In this document: piece after piece, positions 8,678-16,967 of the stretch
Layout: every line of letters begins with the position of its first letter
How positions within the stretch are numbered: position 1 is the stretch's first letter
Made by a program: the position numbers and the translations under genes
DNA from: Nocardia wallacei
GTDB lineage: Bacteria > Actinomycetota > Actinomycetes > Mycobacteriales > Mycobacteriaceae
Assembly: GCF_029868745.1 (NCBI RefSeq)
Contig: NZ_JARWOP010000358.1
Coordinates: 22,538 to 86,537, forward strand
DNA: 64,000 bases
Direction: 5' to 3'
The notes under the pieces: generated by a model
Databases searched by the model: none
Told to the model about the DNA's origin: nothing
The model's input: the letters and a program-made list of their open reading frames with translations, nothing else

Positions 8678-9289
8678 TCATCCGCGGCGCGGCTCCTTCC
8701 AGCATCGGGTGCGGGTGCCCTCGAAGGCCTGCTCGGTGAGCCGGTGCAGCGTGGGACCGCGCGGGTCGTCGTGCTCGAGCCAGCGCAGGAAGGCGAACTC
8801 GGCGGCGGCCATCATCGTGTGGACGAGCAGGCCGGGCCGGAAGTCGTCGGCCGACCGCGCACCCATCCGGTCGGCGAGGAGGTCGACCAGCCGCGCCCGG
8901 TCGTCGGGTCCGATCAGGGCGACGCGGTCGAGCAGGTGCGGTGCGGCCCGAATCGCGGTGCGCCAGTTGCCGAGTGCCTCCTCGTCGGCGCGGAAGGCTC
9001 GGCTCCACCGCAGGCTCGCCCGGCAGAGCGCGTCTTCGGCCGATTCGTCGGCGGGCCGCGCCCGCAGGTTGTCGACAATCGCCGCGCCCGCCCTGCGTAG
9101 CGTCCCGAGCAGCAGATCCTCCTTGGTGGCGACGTAGCGGAAGTAGGTGCTGTGCCCGATGCCCGCGGCCGCCGCGATCTCCTCGGTCGTGACGGCGTCG
9201 AAACCGCGCTCAGCGAACAACCGCAGCGCGGCTCGCTGGATCTCCTGCCGGACCAGCGCCTTCTGCCGGTCGCGCAGCGACTCAGCCAC
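8678..9289 (-). CDS. TetR/AcrR-family transcriptional regulator
   Basis: A 203-residue protein with a standard TetR N-terminal helix-turn-helix (LFAERGFDAVTTEEIAAAAG, then STYFRYVATKEDLL at residues 24-62) and a helical ligand-binding C-terminal half. Its start overlaps the end of the oxidoreductase gene by 8 nt, so it is the second gene of that operon and probably autoregulates it. The inverted repeat at 10371-10389 ahead of the first gene is the likely operator. Confidence 0.9.
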   Translation of the reverse strand: MAESLRDRQKALVRQEIQRAALRLFAERGFDAVTTEEIAAAAGIGHSTYFRYVATKEDLLLGTLRRAGAAIVDNLRARPADESAEDALCRASLRWSRAFRADEEALGNWRTAIRAAPHLLDRVALIGPDDRARLVDLLADRMGARSADDFRPGLLVHTMMAAAEFAFLRWLEHDDPRGPTLHRLTEQAFEGTRTRCWKEPRRG

Positions 9290-10340
9290 CCGCGGGCCCC
9301 AGGTCCGGATGTGCGCGCCCGGCGACGACGGGCAGGTCCACGGCGGATTTGATGCCGGGCGCGGCCGCGCAGACGTACGGCACGGAATTGACGCAGTGGT
9401 TCGCGGTCGCCACGATGCCGGGATTGCGTTTCAGCCCTTCCGCGATGCTCGCCGGTTGCCAGCCCCGGATGACCACGAAGGTGTCGGGATCGCCCTTGAT
9501 CTCGATCTCGTAGCGCTCCCCCTCGGGCCCGAATTCCCAGGCCGGTGCCAGATGCTCCTCTCCCATCAGCCAATTGACCGCGATCCGGACCACCGGCCGA
9601 TCGCCCACGACGGCATCCCACTGGAAGCGCTGCCCGGCGACCTGTCCCGGCTCGATGATCCCCATCGGCGACTCGATGGGCGCCGTCGCGACCGCGATCT
9701 CGTGCGTCGTGCGCAGCGTGGCCTCGGCGAAACCCAGTGTGTCCACACACATTCGCGCCGACTGGGCGAACCCGCCGGTCAGCAGGCCGAGCATCGGAGA
9801 CTCGCGCGCCTGCTCGGGGGTGCCGCCGAAGCCCATCACCCAGCGCAGCACGTCGGGCGCGTCGTAGGTCCGCATATCGGAGAATTCCTCGGTGCGCACG
9901 AAGGTGACCGCCGACGTCATCGCCGAGAGCACCAGCGGATGCACATCGGTTGTCCCGCCGGGGTTTATGCCGATGCCGTGCAGGGTCACGCCGCCGTCGA
10001 GGCAGGCGCGCGCCAGGGCGGCATCGCGTTCGCCCGGATAGAACCAGCCGACCGGCGTGACCACATTCTTGCCCGACCGCAGAATGCGTTCCACCTCACC
10101 GGAATTCGGGATCAGCGGCGCGTACACCACCGCGTCCGCGGACAGCGCCAGGATCTCCTCGACGTCGTCGGTCGCGATCACACCCAGCTTCTCGGACCCG
10201 AGGAGGTCGCCGACATCCTTGCCGCGCTTGGCTTCCGAATGCACGTAGCACCCCACCAACTCCAGCTCGGGATGCGAGCGCACGGCCTGAATCGCCGCCT
10301 TGCCGACCCCACCGGTGGCCCACTGGACAACCCGCAACAT
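9282..10340 (-). CDS. dihydrodipicolinate reductase-like NAD(P)-binding protein
   Basis: A 352-residue protein with an N-terminal Rossmann fold (VVQWATGGVGKAA at residues 4-16) and a C-terminal domain like that of 2,4-diaminopentanoate dehydrogenase and the mycobacterial dihydrodipicolinate-reductase-like proteins. It also carries the HGIGINPGGTTD segment characteristic of the family. The enzyme is expected to reduce or oxidise a small imine or carbonyl substrate, but the substrate cannot be named. It is first in an operon with a TetR regulator. A 7+7 inverted repeat lies 30 bp before its ATG. Confidence 0.75.
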   Translation of the reverse strand: MLRVVQWATGGVGKAAIQAVRSHPELELVGCYVHSEAKRGKDVGDLLGSEKLGVIATDDVEEILALSADAVVYAPLIPNSGEVERILRSGKNVVTPVGWFYPGERDAALARACLDGGVTLHGIGINPGGTTDVHPLVLSAMTSAVTFVRTEEFSDMRTYDAPDVLRWVMGFGGTPEQARESPMLGLLTGGFAQSARMCVDTLGFAEATLRTTHEIAVATAPIESPMGIIEPGQVAGQRFQWDAVVGDRPVVRIAVNWLMGEEHLAPAWEFGPEGERYEIEIKGDPDTFVVIRGWQPASIAEGLKRNPGIVATANHCVNSVPYVCAAAPGIKSAVDLPVVAGRAHPDLGPAGG

Positions 10341-10370
10341 GGGCCCTCCTCGAAGATAGGAACTCTATAA

Positions 10371-10389
10371 ATGAGAGGCACTCTCTCAT
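10371..10389. promoter_or_regulatory. inverted repeat, likely TetR operator
   Basis: ATGAGAG and CTCTCAT are perfect 7-bp arms separated by five bases, lying 31-49 bp upstream of the oxidoreductase/TetR operon start. An AT-rich CTCTATAAAT stretch is adjacent and could be the -10 region. The site sits where an autoregulating TetR would bind. Confidence 0.6.
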
Positions 10390-10490
10390 GGGACGAGTCT
10401 CGCAAAACCGCCGGGGTTCGGCAACGGCCGATCAGGGTCGTTCCGGTACGAGTGGTGCAGCCCGCAGTGCGTGGTCCGCAACCCGAGTTG

Positions 10491-10508
10491 CGCGTAGTGC
10501 ACTACGCG
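10491..10508. promoter_or_regulatory. perfect 18-bp palindrome upstream of the 1341-residue protein gene
   Basis: CGCGTAGTGCACTACGCG is self-complementary over 18 bp and lies 66 bp before the ATG at 10575. An imperfect outer pairing (GCCCGC to the left, GCGGGC to the right) could extend it. It may be an operator for the large gene or a hairpin that insulates it from the divergent operon. Confidence 0.4.
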
Positions 10509-10574
10509 GGCGTGCAGATATAGCAGGCGGCTACCGTTCGAAATCCCCCATCGCCCACGCGAACGGATCCGACC

Positions 10575-13500
10575 ATGGACGCCCTGGACTCCTTCACCCA
10601 TCTCGGCCTGTACCTGATCGACAAGGACACCGGCGGACCGATCGTCCGGCATCCCGTCTTCGCCGAGGTCGTGGTCCACTACGACCCCGGCTGCGAGCAG
10701 GACGGGGAACGCGACGGCGACGACGACGCGGCCGACTGCGAACGGTCGGTGAAGTGGGCAGCGCCGCTGGGCGTGCTCTGGACCGATCACGTCGGCTACG
10801 TCTCCTACGATCTGACCCGCATGCCCGCGCCGGTGAGCCACCGGCTCGACGCCGAGGTCGCGGTGCGGCGGTTCGGGCAGGCGGTCCGCCGCGCGGCCGA
10901 GGACGGCGAGGACGGTGACGGCGGCTCGCCGGAGCGCATCACCATCCGGGCACTGCCCTACGGCGCGACCTCCTGGATCGATGTGCTGGTGCAGGCCCGC
11001 TTCACCGACGGCGCGGTGGTCGGACGCCTCGTCGTGCCGCGACCGGACGTGCACCCGCCGCACTACGAGGCCGGCATGGCCTCGATGCAGAATCCCAGTC
11101 TCACCGACTGGCAGCTGTCACCGTCGTCCTTCGCCACCAACCCCACGCAGCTGGTCGGCGAGGACGGGTGTGAAAACCTCTATCCCGCAACGCTTTCCCT
11201 GCACGAGTTCGTCACCCGGCAGGTGGTCCGGCTCAGCGACAGCCCGCCCGGACCGCCCATCCCGGCGCCGTACCGGCCCGCCTACATCGATGAGTACAAG
11301 GTCACCTGGAGCGCGCTGGGGCACTCGCTCGGCGAGATCCTCTACAGCCTGCCGCTGGCGCCGGGCGAGTCGGTGAAGCTGGCGGTGCTCGACTGGTCCT
11401 GGGACAGCCTCGTACGGCGCGACGAGAACACCAAGCTCACCGAGGAGATCTTGCATCGGACCCACCGTGATCGCACCATCACCGAAACCGTGCAGGCCGG
11501 ACTCCGCGAACTGCAGCACGGCTCCACCTTCATGGGCGGCGTCGCGTCTTCGGCGGGCGGCAGCGGCAGCGGCAATGTCGGCGTGGTCGGCCTCGGGGCG
11601 GCGGTCGGCAACGCCTGGAGCATGGGCGGGTCCACCGCGACCAGCGACGGCAGCCGCGATCTCACCGCAGAGAACGTACAGGTGCTCAGCGACAGCTTCA
11701 CCCAGGCCAGTTCCGCTGCGCGCGAACTCAATTCGACCGTCGTCATCCAGGCACGCCAAGAGGAGAAGGAAGCCATCCAGACCCGCACCTTCTCCAACTA
11801 CAACCACGCCCACACGCTGACCATCCTGTACTACGAGGTGCTGCGGCACTATCGGGTCACGGTGCGGTTCCTCCGCCGCCGTCCCGCGGTGCTGGTGCAG
11901 TACCCGCCGCCGCTCAACACGTTCGACCTGGCCGAGCTGCTGCGCCACCGGGCGGTACTGGAGCCGGTCCTGCTCGATCCGGCCCTCGCGCCCGGCTTCG
12001 CGGCCCTGGCCGAACAGGATCGAGTGGCCAAGAATCAAGCGCTGCACAACATTCCGGCCGGCGCGCTGGACAAGCCGATCCCGCAGTTCTGGGAGGGCGA
12101 TCTCCGCTTCGCGCTGTTCGAGTTCGGCATCAAGACCGCCGAGGGCCTGCGCGACAAGACCGACGAGCTGGTCATGATCAATCTGATTGTGGTGGACGGC
12201 AATTCGACCATCTCCCGGCCGCTGCTGGTCGAGTGGGAGAAGGGCGGAGAGACCGAGAACGCCGATGTCGGTGAGCGTTTCAACGATACGGCGATGGGCT
12301 GGTTCATCGCCAAGCCCAAGGCGCCGGTCGGGCCGGTACCCTGGCATGACCTGGTGGGTTTCGAATTCGTCCTGCACGATGACGACGAGTGGCGCATGGA
12401 CCGCCTGGCCATCCGCGGCTTCCACGCCGGCGGCGCGGTGGCCCTGCTCGACGACACCGACGTCGACTATTATTTCCCGCTCAACGGCGCGTCCAACACC
12501 GTCACCTTCATCCGCAAGCCCGGCCCGCGCCCGGCCGACCTCCCGCCGACCTGGTCGCCTGCGAAATCCCTTGCCCCCGAGGAGTATCAGTCCGCACAGC
12601 GCCTGATCGACCACGTCAACAGCAACAAGGCCTACTACAACCGGGCGATCATGCTCGCCACCCGGACCGCCGACATCAGCGTCGCCTTCGAGACGCTGCC
12701 CTGGGCCGACGGCAAGGTGCTGGCCGATGTCGCGACGCCGAACCCGCTCGAGGTGTTCGGCAACCACGTCGCCTATCCGCTCACGGGCGCCGGTGTGGCA
12801 GTGAGCGATCCGCCGCCGGAGGCGCAGACCGAGCGGCTGATCACCATGCCCACCCGCGGTGTATTCGCCGAGGGCAAGCTGGGCCATTGCAATGTCGCCG
12901 AAGAGATCGACAACACCCGGTTCTGGAAGTGGGAGGAGCATCCCATCCCGATCCAGGCGCCGGAGATCGCGCCCACCACGCCCACCACCCCGAACCCGAC
13001 ACCGACCAACCCGACGCCGACGGCGTTCCCGCAATCGCTGGTCAACGTCGTATCCCCCAGTTCCGCACCCGATCCCGCGGGCCTGGCCGCGGCGCTGCAA
13101 CTGCTCGGCACGCCGAACATCTTCCGCGATATGTCCGGCCGCGCCGAGGTCGCCGATCTGCTGAAGAAGCTGTCGGACAACACCATCTCGATCGCCGAGG
13201 CCGCCAACCGGGCCCGCGAGATCCAGGCGAAGTACGGCGGGTCGGCGAGCGCGGGCGGCGGGACGGGCACCGCCACACCGTCCACCGGACTGGGTGCGGG
13301 CCGCACCTCGCCCAGCGATCGTTCCTCCACCACCAACCAGGATCTGCAGGATCTGCAGCACGTGCTCGGTAACGCGCAGGCCAAGAACCTGATCTCGCCG
13401 GAGGACGCGAAGTCCGCCTACACCAAGGTCTTGCAGGGCGCCTACGATCCCGAGTTCGTCCAGGTCGGCACGCAGCGGCCGGGCGGAACGACGGTCGCGG

Positions 13501-14600
13501 TCACCCCGGCCACCGATACCCAGCTCGCCCAGGCCGCCGCCGTGGAGTTCTTCAACGCCACCGACGTCGACAACTACTTCCTCGATGTCACCGGCAAGAC
13601 CTTCGCGGGCTGGTTCAGCGCCACGCTGGCCGGGCGCGGCAGCTGGGGGCCACTGTCGATGTCGATGGACACCGACACCCTGATCCGGTTCGCAGAGACC
13701 TGGAACGCCTTCCCGCCCATCCTGGGCACCGATCGCGGCGCGGGCCTGCCCGGCATCTCGCTGCCCGAATTCGCCACCCTGATGGCCAAATTCCTGCACG
13801 AGACCGGCGGGCGGCTGCAATTCCGCGGCGCGGAGGGCGTCGGTGGTTACGGCCATCCGGGTCTGTCGTACGCGTTCGACTCGTTCGTCATCCAGCGGCC
13901 CGGTGAGAACGCGTTCACCAAGGGTTCCTACAACACGCTGAGCGGCAACCACACCGCCTTCACCTGCTTCCACGACCCGATCTACCTGGCCGCGTTCGGC
14001 ACGTTACAGCCGACCGCGCAGGCCGTGCGCGACCGCAACGAATGGAAGGGCACCACCTGGCCCGCGGGCGTGTCGACGGACCCCGACGGCGCCGCGACCG
14101 CGTTCCTCCAGGAGGCCGACTTCTACAAGTTCCGCGGGCGCGGCGCGATCCAATCCACCGGCCGCGTGGCCTATCTGCCGATCGTGCAGTTCGTGCGGGC
14201 CTACACCGGCGACGACACCCACATCACCACCGTCAAGCAGCGGTGGCAGAACCTCGCGACCACCCTCGCCGTCCAGGGCGTCACCCTCGCCACCGACGAC
14301 GATTTCGCCACCGCGTCCACCAACGCCGACTGGAACGAGCTGTTCCAGTCCGTAACCATCCAGGCGGTCGCCATCCGCGGGCACAACAACATCGCGGGCA
14401 AGCACTACCTGCCGATGTCGAGCAGCCCGGCCGTGCTGCGCGGAACCGCCCGCGGCTCGGCCTATTTCGTCGCCGTCGCCATCGCAGGCAACAACCCGTC
14501 CTACGGCAACGATGTGCGCAATCGCATGCTCGAGTTCATCGGCACCCTGTGGCGCACCCCGATGCCGCCGCTGGGCGGCGGGGGCACGATCGACCTGTAG
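10575..14600 (+). CDS. large modular protein with C-terminal GH19-like muramidase/chitinase domain
   Basis: A 1341-residue protein without a signal peptide. Residues 1 to about 690 form an uncharacterised region with LPLAPGESVKLAVLDWSW, a helical segment rich in Gly/Ser and Gln, and the conserved-looking NYNHAHTLTILYYEVLRHY motif starting at Asn408. A Pro/Thr linker lies near residues 795-820. Residues about 1030-1330 resemble GH19 lysozymes/chitinases: the catalytic Glu is Glu1076 in FLHETGG, and RGRGAIQSTGRVAY matches the GRGPIQLTGRxNY motif. It probably cleaves a glycan, perhaps as an effector or surface protein delivered by another route. The delivery route and target are unknown. Confidence 0.6.
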   Translation: MDALDSFTHLGLYLIDKDTGGPIVRHPVFAEVVVHYDPGCEQDGERDGDDDAADCERSVKWAAPLGVLWTDHVGYVSYDLTRMPAPVSHRLDAEVAVRRFGQAVRRAAEDGEDGDGGSPERITIRALPYGATSWIDVLVQARFTDGAVVGRLVVPRPDVHPPHYEAGMASMQNPSLTDWQLSPSSFATNPTQLVGEDGCENLYPATLSLHEFVTRQVVRLSDSPPGPPIPAPYRPAYIDEYKVTWSALGHSLGEILYSLPLAPGESVKLAVLDWSWDSLVRRDENTKLTEEILHRTHRDRTITETVQAGLRELQHGSTFMGGVASSAGGSGSGNVGVVGLGAAVGNAWSMGGSTATSDGSRDLTAENVQVLSDSFTQASSAARELNSTVVIQARQEEKEAIQTRTFSNYNHAHTLTILYYEVLRHYRVTVRFLRRRPAVLVQYPPPLNTFDLAELLRHRAVLEPVLLDPALAPGFAALAEQDRVAKNQALHNIPAGALDKPIPQFWEGDLRFALFEFGIKTAEGLRDKTDELVMINLIVVDGNSTISRPLLVEWEKGGETENADVGERFNDTAMGWFIAKPKAPVGPVPWHDLVGFEFVLHDDDEWRMDRLAIRGFHAGGAVALLDDTDVDYYFPLNGASNTVTFIRKPGPRPADLPPTWSPAKSLAPEEYQSAQRLIDHVNSNKAYYNRAIMLATRTADISVAFETLPWADGKVLADVATPNPLEVFGNHVAYPLTGAGVAVSDPPPEAQTERLITMPTRGVFAEGKLGHCNVAEEIDNTRFWKWEEHPIPIQAPEIAPTTPTTPNPTPTNPTPTAFPQSLVNVVSPSSAPDPAGLAAALQLLGTPNIFRDMSGRAEVADLLKKLSDNTISIAEAANRAREIQAKYGGSASAGGGTGTATPSTGLGAGRTSPSDRSSTTNQDLQDLQHVLGNAQAKNLISPEDAKSAYTKVLQGAYDPEFVQVGTQRPGGTTVAVTPATDTQLAQAAAVEFFNATDVDNYFLDVTGKTFAGWFSATLAGRGSWGPLSMSMDTDTLIRFAETWNAFPPILGTDRGAGLPGISLPEFATLMAKFLHETGGRLQFRGAEGVGGYGHPGLSYAFDSFVIQRPGENAFTKGSYNTLSGNHTAFTCFHDPIYLAAFGTLQPTAQAVRDRNEWKGTTWPAGVSTDPDGAATAFLQEADFYKFRGRGAIQSTGRVAYLPIVQFVRAYTGDDTHITTVKQRWQNLATTLAVQGVTLATDDDFATASTNADWNELFQSVTIQAVAIRGHNNIAGKHYLPMSSSPAVLRGTARGSAYFVAVAIAGNNPSYGNDVRNRMLEFIGTLWRTPMPPLGGGGTIDL

Positions 14601-14695
14601 CTGCCCGAAACGGGCCGCTCCGGCGCTCGCATGCCTCATCCTGAAACTCGTCCCGCCGCACCCCGACCGCTGCCCGACGACGTACTGGAGCCGAC

Positions 14696-16345
14696 ATGAC
14701 CGACTACCGGATCCCGACCCTCGCCCCGGAACCCGTCGCGCCGCCACAGACCGCGTATCTCGTGGCGAGCGGCGACCTGCGCCCCTCCGCCAATCTCGCG
14801 GGCTGGCCGACCCAGCAACTCCTGGAGAAGTCGCTGCACGACGCGTTCGCCGGACTCGGTTGGACGCTGGCGCGCGCGCACGAGGTGGATCCGGTGAAGG
14901 GACACGGGTTCATCGACAGCCAGCGCTACGGCATCGAGGTCTTCCGGTCGGTGCCCAAGGACGCGCCCGTCGTGGTGGCGGAAGCGGTGTGGCAGTACAG
15001 CCATCACGTGCTGGCCGGGTTGCGCTCGCATCGCGGGCCGATCCTCACCGTCGCGAATTTCGACGGCACCTGGCCCGGTCTGGTGGGCCTGCTCGGTCTC
15101 AACGCCGGGCTGACGAAGATGGGGCGGGCGTACTCGACGATCTGGTCCGCGGAGTTCACCGACGAGTTCTTCCTCGACGGGATCAGGAGCTGGGTCGAGA
15201 CCGGCACGATCACCCACGACGACTCGCATGTGCGTCCGCTGCCGCCGCTGCCCGCCGGTCCCGCCCGCGATCTCGGTGTGGCGCTGGCGGATCAGCTGCG
15301 CGCGGACAAGGCCGTCATCGGCGTGTTCGACGAGGGCTGCATGGGCATGTACAACGCGATCATCGATGACGAATTGCTCAATCCCCTCGGCGTGTACAAG
15401 GAAAGGCTGTCGCAGAGTGCGTTGTACGCCGAGATGCTGAAGGTGCCCGACGCGGAGGCCGCGGCCGTGCGTCGCTGGCTCGACGACGCGGGCCTGCGTT
15501 TCGAGTTCGGTACCGACGAGGCCACCGAACTGACCGAGCGGCAGGTGCACGAGCAGCTGAAGATGTACATCGCGGCGCTGCGTATCGCCGACGACTTCGG
15601 CTGTGCCGCAATAGGAATCCAGTACCAGCAGGGTCTCAAGGACCTCACCCCCGCGTCCGATCTCCCCGAGGGCCTGCTCAACAATGTGGCGCGCCCGCCG
15701 GTGCGCAGCCGCGACGGCAGCCGCGAACTCTACGCCGGTGCGCCGCTGCCGCATTTCAACGAGGCCGACGAGGGCGTCGCGGTCGACGCACTCGTCACCA
15801 ACCGGATCTGGACGGCCATGAATCTGGACCCGGCCACGACCCTGCACGACGTCCGCTGGGGCGACACGTACGTCGTGGACGGCAGAGAGGAGTTCGTGTG
15901 GGTGTACGAGATCTCCGGCTCGGTACCCGCCTCGCACCTCGACGGCGGGTACGCCGGGGCGACCAGCCTGCGGCAGGGCCCGGTGTTCTTCCCCGCGGGC
16001 GGCGGCACCCTGTCCGGCGTGTCCAAGCCCGGTGAGATCGTCTGGTCGAGGCTCTACATCGCCGGTGCCGCACTGCATCTGGACATCGGGCGCGCCACCG
16101 TGGTGTCGCTGCCCGCCGCGGAGACCGCGCGCCGCCGTGCCGCGACGAACCCGGAGTGGCCCATCGCGCACGTCGTGCTGCACGGCATCACCCGCGATCA
16201 GTTCATGGCCCGCCACAAGGCCAACCACGTCCAGATCGCCTATGCCCCCGACGCCGTCACCGCCGACGACGCCCTGCTGGCGAAGGCGGCGATGTTCGAC
16301 CGGCTGGGCGTCGAGGTGCACCTGTGCGGCGATACCGCCGTATGA
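14696..16345 (+). CDS. fucose/arabinose isomerase-like protein
   Basis: A 549-residue protein resembling the L-fucose/L-arabinose isomerase-like group. It has the segment LTVANFDGTWPGLVGLLGLN near residue 120, DEGCMGMYNAIIDD near 210, and a C-terminal KANHVQIAY motif corresponding to the isomerase metal/substrate region. True isomerases interconvert aldoses and ketoses with Mn; this group is not biochemically assigned. The ATG follows GGAG by five bases. It lies 95 bp after the GH19-domain protein on the same strand. The two may be co-expressed, but a functional link is only suggested by position. Confidence 0.6.
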   Translation: MTDYRIPTLAPEPVAPPQTAYLVASGDLRPSANLAGWPTQQLLEKSLHDAFAGLGWTLARAHEVDPVKGHGFIDSQRYGIEVFRSVPKDAPVVVAEAVWQYSHHVLAGLRSHRGPILTVANFDGTWPGLVGLLGLNAGLTKMGRAYSTIWSAEFTDEFFLDGIRSWVETGTITHDDSHVRPLPPLPAGPARDLGVALADQLRADKAVIGVFDEGCMGMYNAIIDDELLNPLGVYKERLSQSALYAEMLKVPDAEAAAVRRWLDDAGLRFEFGTDEATELTERQVHEQLKMYIAALRIADDFGCAAIGIQYQQGLKDLTPASDLPEGLLNNVARPPVRSRDGSRELYAGAPLPHFNEADEGVAVDALVTNRIWTAMNLDPATTLHDVRWGDTYVVDGREEFVWVYEISGSVPASHLDGGYAGATSLRQGPVFFPAGGGTLSGVSKPGEIVWSRLYIAGAALHLDIGRATVVSLPAAETARRRAATNPEWPIAHVVLHGITRDQFMARHKANHVQIAYAPDAVTADDALLAKAAMFDRLGVEVHLCGDTAV

Positions 16346-16351
16346 CCGGCG

Positions 16352-16705
16352 TCAGGGCAGCACTTGCGGAACCACGCCCGGGTTCGTCGCGCCGACCAAG
16401 GCGCCGATCACCGTGCCGATCAGGGAACCGGCGGAACCGGTCACCGAGCCGGTAGCCAGCCCGACCGCCGAGCCGACGGCCGAGCCGATCGAGCCGCCCG
16501 CGGAGGCGCCGTTCAGCACCGGATCGGGGATCATGGCGTCGGGGTTGGTCGCGACATCCTCGCTCTGCAGCGGAATTCCGGCGATGGGACCGGCGGTCCG
16601 GCCCGTGTCCGCGGCGGCGCCCCCGGCGAATACGGCCGCCGCGACCAACGGCGCGGCCACGACCGACACCACGCAGCTCGCCTTGACCAAGGTGTATCGA
16701 AGCAT
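16352..16705 (-). CDS. small secreted glycine/alanine-rich protein
   Basis: A 117-residue product. It starts at ATG 16705 (GGGAAGA ribosome binding site), with a positively charged N-terminus, a hydrophobic core and an Ala-Ala-Ala-Asp signal-peptidase-like site (GGAAADTG). The mature part holds a Gly/Ser/Ala/Val-rich stretch (SAGGSIGSAVGSAVGLATG) of the kind seen in small cell-wall-associated actinobacterial proteins. It has no Cys in the mature region and no recognised domain. It is convergent with the isomerase-like gene, ending 7 bp from it. Confidence 0.65.
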   Translation of the reverse strand: MLRYTLVKASCVVSVVAAPLVAAAVFAGGAAADTGRTAGPIAGIPLQSEDVATNPDAMIPDPVLNGASAGGSIGSAVGSAVGLATGSVTGSAGSLIGTVIGALVGATNPGVVPQVLP

Positions 16706-16967
16706 TCTTCCCGACCTTTCCAACCCATTGCGCGATCCAGGGCTCACCACACGCGGTGCGGTCGCCCCCTCGCTCCCCGGGGGTCAGCAAGAATGCGGGC
16801 GCCGATGCCCATCTGAAAACCATACTGGGGGACAAGCGATCTCGTCTCTCGCCGCCGATCACCGGATGATCACGATCCCCTCGAGCCGAAGCCGGGCCTT
16901 GACCCGAGATATGTTTGTGACAAAACTAGGTCCGCCCGCATCTGTCCCAGTCCCGCGAGGAGGCGGA

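Noticed and set aside
11118..13973. 951-codon open frame on the minus strand inside the 1341-residue protein gene
   Set aside because: Its text is a low-complexity Arg/Gly/Gln/Val mix with no domain, while the plus-strand frame has recognisable GH19-like and NYNH motifs. It is a shadow frame.
14603..14615. GCCCG-AAA-CGGGC hairpin after the 1341-residue protein gene as a terminator
   Set aside because: Only five base pairs and no T tract; such short stems are frequent in this GC content.
14636..16321. 561-codon frame opposite the isomerase-like gene
   Set aside because: Same shadow-type composition and no ribosome binding site; the plus frame has conserved isomerase-like segments.
16899..16924. 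Sigma-70-like promoter (TTGACC) with the TTTGT-G-ACAAA repeat before the CocE-like hydrolase
   Set aside because: No convincing -10 box at 16-18 bp spacing, and the repeat has arms of only five bases; too weak to list as a feature.
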